Of a DNA stretch of 64,000 bases, positions 61,488 through 64,000 are shown in pieces. Made by a program: the position numbers and the translations under genes. The DNA is from Bradyrhizobium sp. Arg816. Lineage in GTDB: Bacteria > Pseudomonadota > Alphaproteobacteria > Rhizobiales > Xanthobacteraceae. How positions within the stretch are numbered: position 1 is the first letter of the stretch; every line of letters begins with the position of its first letter. The notes under the pieces were generated by a model. That model was not told the DNA's origin and searched no databases. It saw only the letters and a program-made list of their open reading frames with translations. The stretch lies in NCBI RefSeq assembly GCF_029989365.1, contig NZ_JAPRAQ010000002.1, forward strand, positions 434,001 through 498,000, read 5' to 3'.

Positions 61488-61600
61488 TATCGCCGCATGT
61501 AGCGGACGATGGGTGCCGTCTCGACCACCACGTCGTCGAACAGCACGATCCCGGCGGTGAAGTTCGGCGCTTTGATCTGGGCGAGCACCTCCGTGATCAT
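61487..61600 (-). CDS. Very small hypothetical protein (37 aa)
   Basis: A 37-codon ORF: MITEVLAQIKAPNFTAGIVL followed by FDDVVVETAPIVRYMRR. The pattern (AGIVL, DDVVVE, APIV) is that of a conserved mini-protein seen in rhizobial and phage islands, not chance sequence. It lies just before the terminase remnant on the same strand and touches it. May be a truncated end of a longer family. Confidence 0.45.
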   Translation of the reverse strand: MITEVLAQIKAPNFTAGIVLFDDVVVETAPIVRYMRR

Positions 61601-62409
61601 CAGTGCCGCTTCTTTTGCATGTAGGGGTGGAAATCCTCGACCATGCGCGGGGTGGTGACGAGCTCGGTGTCGTTCTCTTCAAGGGACGGCAGCGCGCATT
61701 CAAAGCACAGCTTGCGCGCGTCGGCAGGCGCATGCGGGCGATACGACCGCCGCAGCCCCAATCCGCGCACCGCCGGGCGAGATTATCGGACAAATGGAGC
61801 GGCGTTGTCAGGGCCACACACACACACAGGCACCGTCTTGCTCATGCCTCCACCTATATTCCTGCCCGGCCGCGATCGGCCTCGCAGGATCGCCAGGGAA
61901 GAAAACGCTCGGCCTCGCGCAGGCTGCGCAGCTGTATTACTTCTTGAGAATGCCGATGTCGGTGTTGCCCAGGTTCTTTATGGCGCGTTCGGCGGCGGGC
62001 GTATCCACCGCGTTGTCGTGGGAAGTTGGAGCCGGACTAACCGAGGAAGCATCCACGTCGCCGGTCGCTGCGTGGCTGAGCGCGTTGCCCACGTTGGGAC
62101 TGGAGTAGCCCGCAGTGCCGCTTATGGTATGCCCGGTCGATAGGGTGCCGCCGCATAACCTTTCGAGCCGGTGGCCGCAGTTCCACTCGCCGCCGAGCCG
62201 CCACCCTGCTGGATGGGGTGCGACATGCACTTGATTGCGAATAGAACATTGGTGAGCGAGCCGAAACGCCTGAAGATCCGACGAGCAAGAACATTCACAT
62301 TAAATTGCCAACCACAACACTGCCCCGGAACGGCCAATTTGGGCACAGTGCTGCGCTGCCGTTGGAATTTTCTTCGGGAACGTTCGGTGGTGGCGTTGCT
62401 TGGAGAGCA
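61601..62409. other. Decayed interval
   Basis: About 800 bp without an intact gene. Minus frames show pieces that look coding (for example MSHPIQQGGGSAASGTAATGS at 62122-62226, and NAVDTPAAERAIKNLGNTDIGI ending at 61937) but in different frames. I take these as remains of a prophage or small-protein gene. Confidence 0.35.
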
Positions 62410-62661
62410 ATGACTAGCACGACCGTAGTTCTCATTCCCGGCATGCTGAAGGCGCTTCGCCTGGTGCGCGTCTACGGCTTTATGGTCGAGCGCAGAGACG
62501 GCCTGTATTATCCCGGCAGCAACCAGCCGGCATGCTCGAAGGCTTTGGCAGAGAAGATGGTTGAAGGTGGCTGGCTGGTGAAACACGGAGAGCGTTATCA
62601 GCCTACAGAGAAGGGTTGGCATGCAGGAGAAGCCGGTTCGAGGTCACTTCGGTGGCTGTAG
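62410..62661 (+). CDS. Small hypothetical protein
   Basis: An 83-aa protein starting MTSTTVVLIPGMLKALRLVRVYGF. The rest (PACSKALAEKMVEGGWLVKHGERYQPTEKGW) has the look of a winged-helix-type small domain. The ATG at 62410 follows a GGAGA. Its 3' end overlaps the convergent gene at 62598 by 64 bp. Function unknown. Confidence 0.5.
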   Translation: MTSTTVVLIPGMLKALRLVRVYGFMVERRDGLYYPGSNQPACSKALAEKMVEGGWLVKHGERYQPTEKGWHAGEAGSRSLRWL

Positions 62662-62792
62662 CCCATGAACTCGCCCGACGTTCTGTCCCGCTTTGTATAG
62701 CCGGTAACGCCGCCAATTGTCGTCTTGGTCTGTGACCGCTTCTTCACTGCGCCCTTGCGGGCGTTGTCGCCGGTCGGTTTATTGACTGCCAC
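62598..62792 (-). CDS. Small conserved-type protein with altered C-terminus
   Basis: A 64-aa basic protein starting MAVNKPTGDNARKGAVKKRS (GTG start, GGAGG nearby), continuing TKRDRTSGEFMGY. The first 43 residues resemble a small protein common in Bradyrhizobium; the ending after EFMG looks foreign, so the gene was probably cut or frameshifted. No known function. Confidence 0.55.
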   Translation of the reverse strand: MAVNKPTGDNARKGAVKKRSQTKTTIGGVTGYTKRDRTSGEFMGYSHRSDLEPASPACQPFSVG

Positions 62793-62909
62793 GTATCCTC
62801 CGCTGGTTGTCTCTCGTTATTAAAGGCGCCGCGTAACGAGCAGTTCCAACCTGAGGAACGAATCGGCTCAGAGTAAATTGAATCGCGGTTCTGTTGCGTG
62901 GAGTTGCGT

Positions 62910-63260
62910 ATGCGTCAGTCCCGATGGACCCCATCCATCGTCCCGGCCGATGAACCGACCGTGTATCTGGTGGCGGACGACTTCGGGCGTGCAGGCAGTG
63001 CGTGGCGCGAAACAGACATGGAGACGGCGGATCTCGAGACCGTCATTCAGGATCTACTCACCGGCGAGTATCGACGGCCGATCAGGGTTATTGCCTTCAA
63101 CACGTCGGAGCACTGGTCAGAAGACGTTTCCGAGGACGTTGCTCGCGAAATCCAGCACCGGTGCAATCTGCAGCTCACCGACATTCCTTCGCATCTCCAG
63201 GAATTCGTCGATCGCTACGCTGCCCAGGACACCCGGCAGTACAGCTTGCGCCTGGTGTAG
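62910..63260 (+). CDS. Hypothetical protein linked to DNA ligase
   Basis: A 116-aa protein starting MRQSRWTPSIVPADEPTVYLVADDFGR; GGAG lies seven bases before the ATG. Acidic alpha/beta sequence (DLETVIQDLLTGEYRRPIRVIAFNTSEHWSEDVSEDVAREIQHRC, ending LQEFVDRY). It resembles a conserved rhizobial family of unknown function. It ends 3 bp before the DNA ligase start, so the two are co-transcribed. Confidence 0.7.
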   Translation: MRQSRWTPSIVPADEPTVYLVADDFGRAGSAWRETDMETADLETVIQDLLTGEYRRPIRVIAFNTSEHWSEDVSEDVAREIQHRCNLQLTDIPSHLQEFVDRYAAQDTRQYSLRLV

Positions 63261-63263
63261 ACC

Positions 63264-64000
63264 ATGGCCTTTCAACGAAAGAAGCCTGAAGCGCTCGGCG
63301 TCAAGGCGCCCTTCCCCGGCTTCGTTGAGCCGGCGCTGGCGTTCTCGATCGACCGCGTGCCGGCAGGCGGGCGATGGATTCACGAGATCAAGTTCGACGG
63401 GTATCGCGTCCACGTTCATCTCGCCAACGAAGCAGTGAAGGTTTTCACCCGCCGCGGTCACGACTGGACCCGCCGCTTCAAGAAGGTCGCCGACGACGCC
63501 TGGCACATCAAGGCGAGCTCGGCCATCATCGACGGCGAGATCGTGGTGCCGGCCGCCGATGGCAGCACCGATTTCTCCGTCTTGCAGAACGAGCTAAAGG
63601 GCACCTCGACTAAGATCGTACTCGTCGCCTTCGACCTGATGTATCTCAACGGCAGGGACATCCGGAAGGTGCCGCTATTCGAGCGCAAGGCCGCGCTGAA
63701 GAAGATCATCACCGGCAGCGACGTCCAGTTCAGCGAGAGTTTTGAGATCGACGGGGGCGAGATGTTTGCCCATGCCTGCAAGGTTGGGCTCGAGGGCGTC
63801 GTCTCCAAGGTGCGCGACAGCGTCTACCCGGTCGGCCGCAGCAATAATTGGGTCAAGAAAACCTGCGCCCAACGCGAGACGCTGACAATCGCCGGCTTTG
63901 CGCTCGACGAGGGCAAATGGGACGGCATGTACCTCGGCCGGCGAAAGGGCGAGGATCTGGTTTATGCCGGCAAGGTCGATCACGGCTTCGACAAGACATC
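63264..64000 (+). CDS. ATP-dependent DNA ligase (LigD/LigC-type), 3' end outside window
   Basis: At least 245 aa, running off the window edge. Adenylation domain: motif I EIKFDGYR (Lys41 forms the ligase-AMP), RRGHDWTRRF, motif III-like IIDGEIVV, VAFDLMYLNG, and motif IV GLEGVVSKV (Glu/Lys) and motif V WVKKTC. Such ligases join double-strand breaks in bacterial non-homologous end joining, usually with Ku. No Ku gene is in the window. Whether it is a stand-alone LigC type or carries primase/nuclease parts further downstream cannot be seen. Confidence 0.9.
   Translation, partial: MAFQRKKPEALGVKAPFPGFVEPALAFSIDRVPAGGRWIHEIKFDGYRVHVHLANEAVKVFTRRGHDWTRRFKKVADDAWHIKASSAIIDGEIVVPAADGSTDFSVLQNELKGTSTKIVLVAFDLMYLNGRDIRKVPLFERKAALKKIITGSDVQFSESFEIDGGEMFAHACKVGLEGVVSKVRDSVYPVGRSNNWVKKTCAQRETLTIAGFALDEGKWDGMYLGRRKGEDLVYAGKVDHGFDKT

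Noticed and set aside
36407..64000. Search for an intact tRNA-Pro or a second att copy
   Set aside because: No second copy of the tRNA fragment was seen by eye, so the right end of the island is not claimed.
1..64000. CRISPR arrays and rRNA genes
   Set aside because: No regularly spaced repeat-spacer pattern and no rRNA-like sequence was found; the only periodic array is the 9-10 bp iterons.

Overview
The window looks like chromosome of a Bradyrhizobium-type alphaproteobacterium. The evidence is GC-rich DNA, a DUF6481 protein, an MXKDX-repeat protein, an NDUFS4-type complex I accessory subunit, OpgC, two TRAP transporter operons, a perfect FixK/FNR-type box and an EcfG-type promoter. Several very small proteins also resemble ones I associate with that genus. 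The assignment rests on recognition of families, not on a search.

Layout. (1) 1-10 kb is a mosaic accessory stretch. It holds a cut-off DUF6734-like gene, a serine recombinase with a translationally coupled small ORF, a two-gene nucleotidyltransferase + TIM-barrel module, a pair of exported/membrane proteins, a lone phage terminase small subunit and long gene-poor gaps. (2) 10-14.5 kb carries small membrane or secreted proteins separated by hairpins and short tandem repeats. (3) 14.8-24.5 kb holds two TRAP dicarboxylate-type transporters. The second is divergent from a GntR/FCD regulator, has a near-perfect operator between them, and ends in a dihydrodipicolinate-synthase-family enzyme. An alpha/beta hydrolase lies between the two systems. 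(4) 24.6-31.5 kb is a complete leucine/isovalerate module (ivd, mccB, mccA, mvaB) with a divergent AraC-type regulator. (5) 31.5-36.3 kb is core-like: DUF3551, Lrp/AsnC, NDUFS4-like, OpgC and small proteins, with three palindromic repeat elements.

(6) At 36407 an integrated element begins. A 47-nt 3' fragment of tRNA-Pro(UGG) marks its left end. It is followed by a tyrosine integrase, an AlpA-type HTH protein, a prim-pol/DUF3987 replication protein and a ten-copy iteron array, which together look like the replication core of a satellite or integrative island. Its cargo includes a membrane-anchored patatin-like lipase and, divergently, a 1763-aa protein. That protein has an N-terminal PD-(D/E)xK/Cap4-like nuclease region, a STAND-type P-loop ATPase and a very long C-terminal region, and is the best candidate in the window for an antiphage (Avs-like) defence gene.

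(7) 51-64 kb is decayed island DNA: frameshifted metallophosphoesterase and SGNH-hydrolase genes, csbD with a stress promoter, a membrane-tethered tail-collar-like protein, an IS3-family element split by an IS110-family element with an upstream candidate bridge-RNA region, recombinase and terminase remnants, an OmpA-like protein, small hypothetical genes, and an ATP-dependent DNA ligase running off the right edge. The intact tRNA-Pro that should close the island is not in the window, so the island probably extends past 64000.
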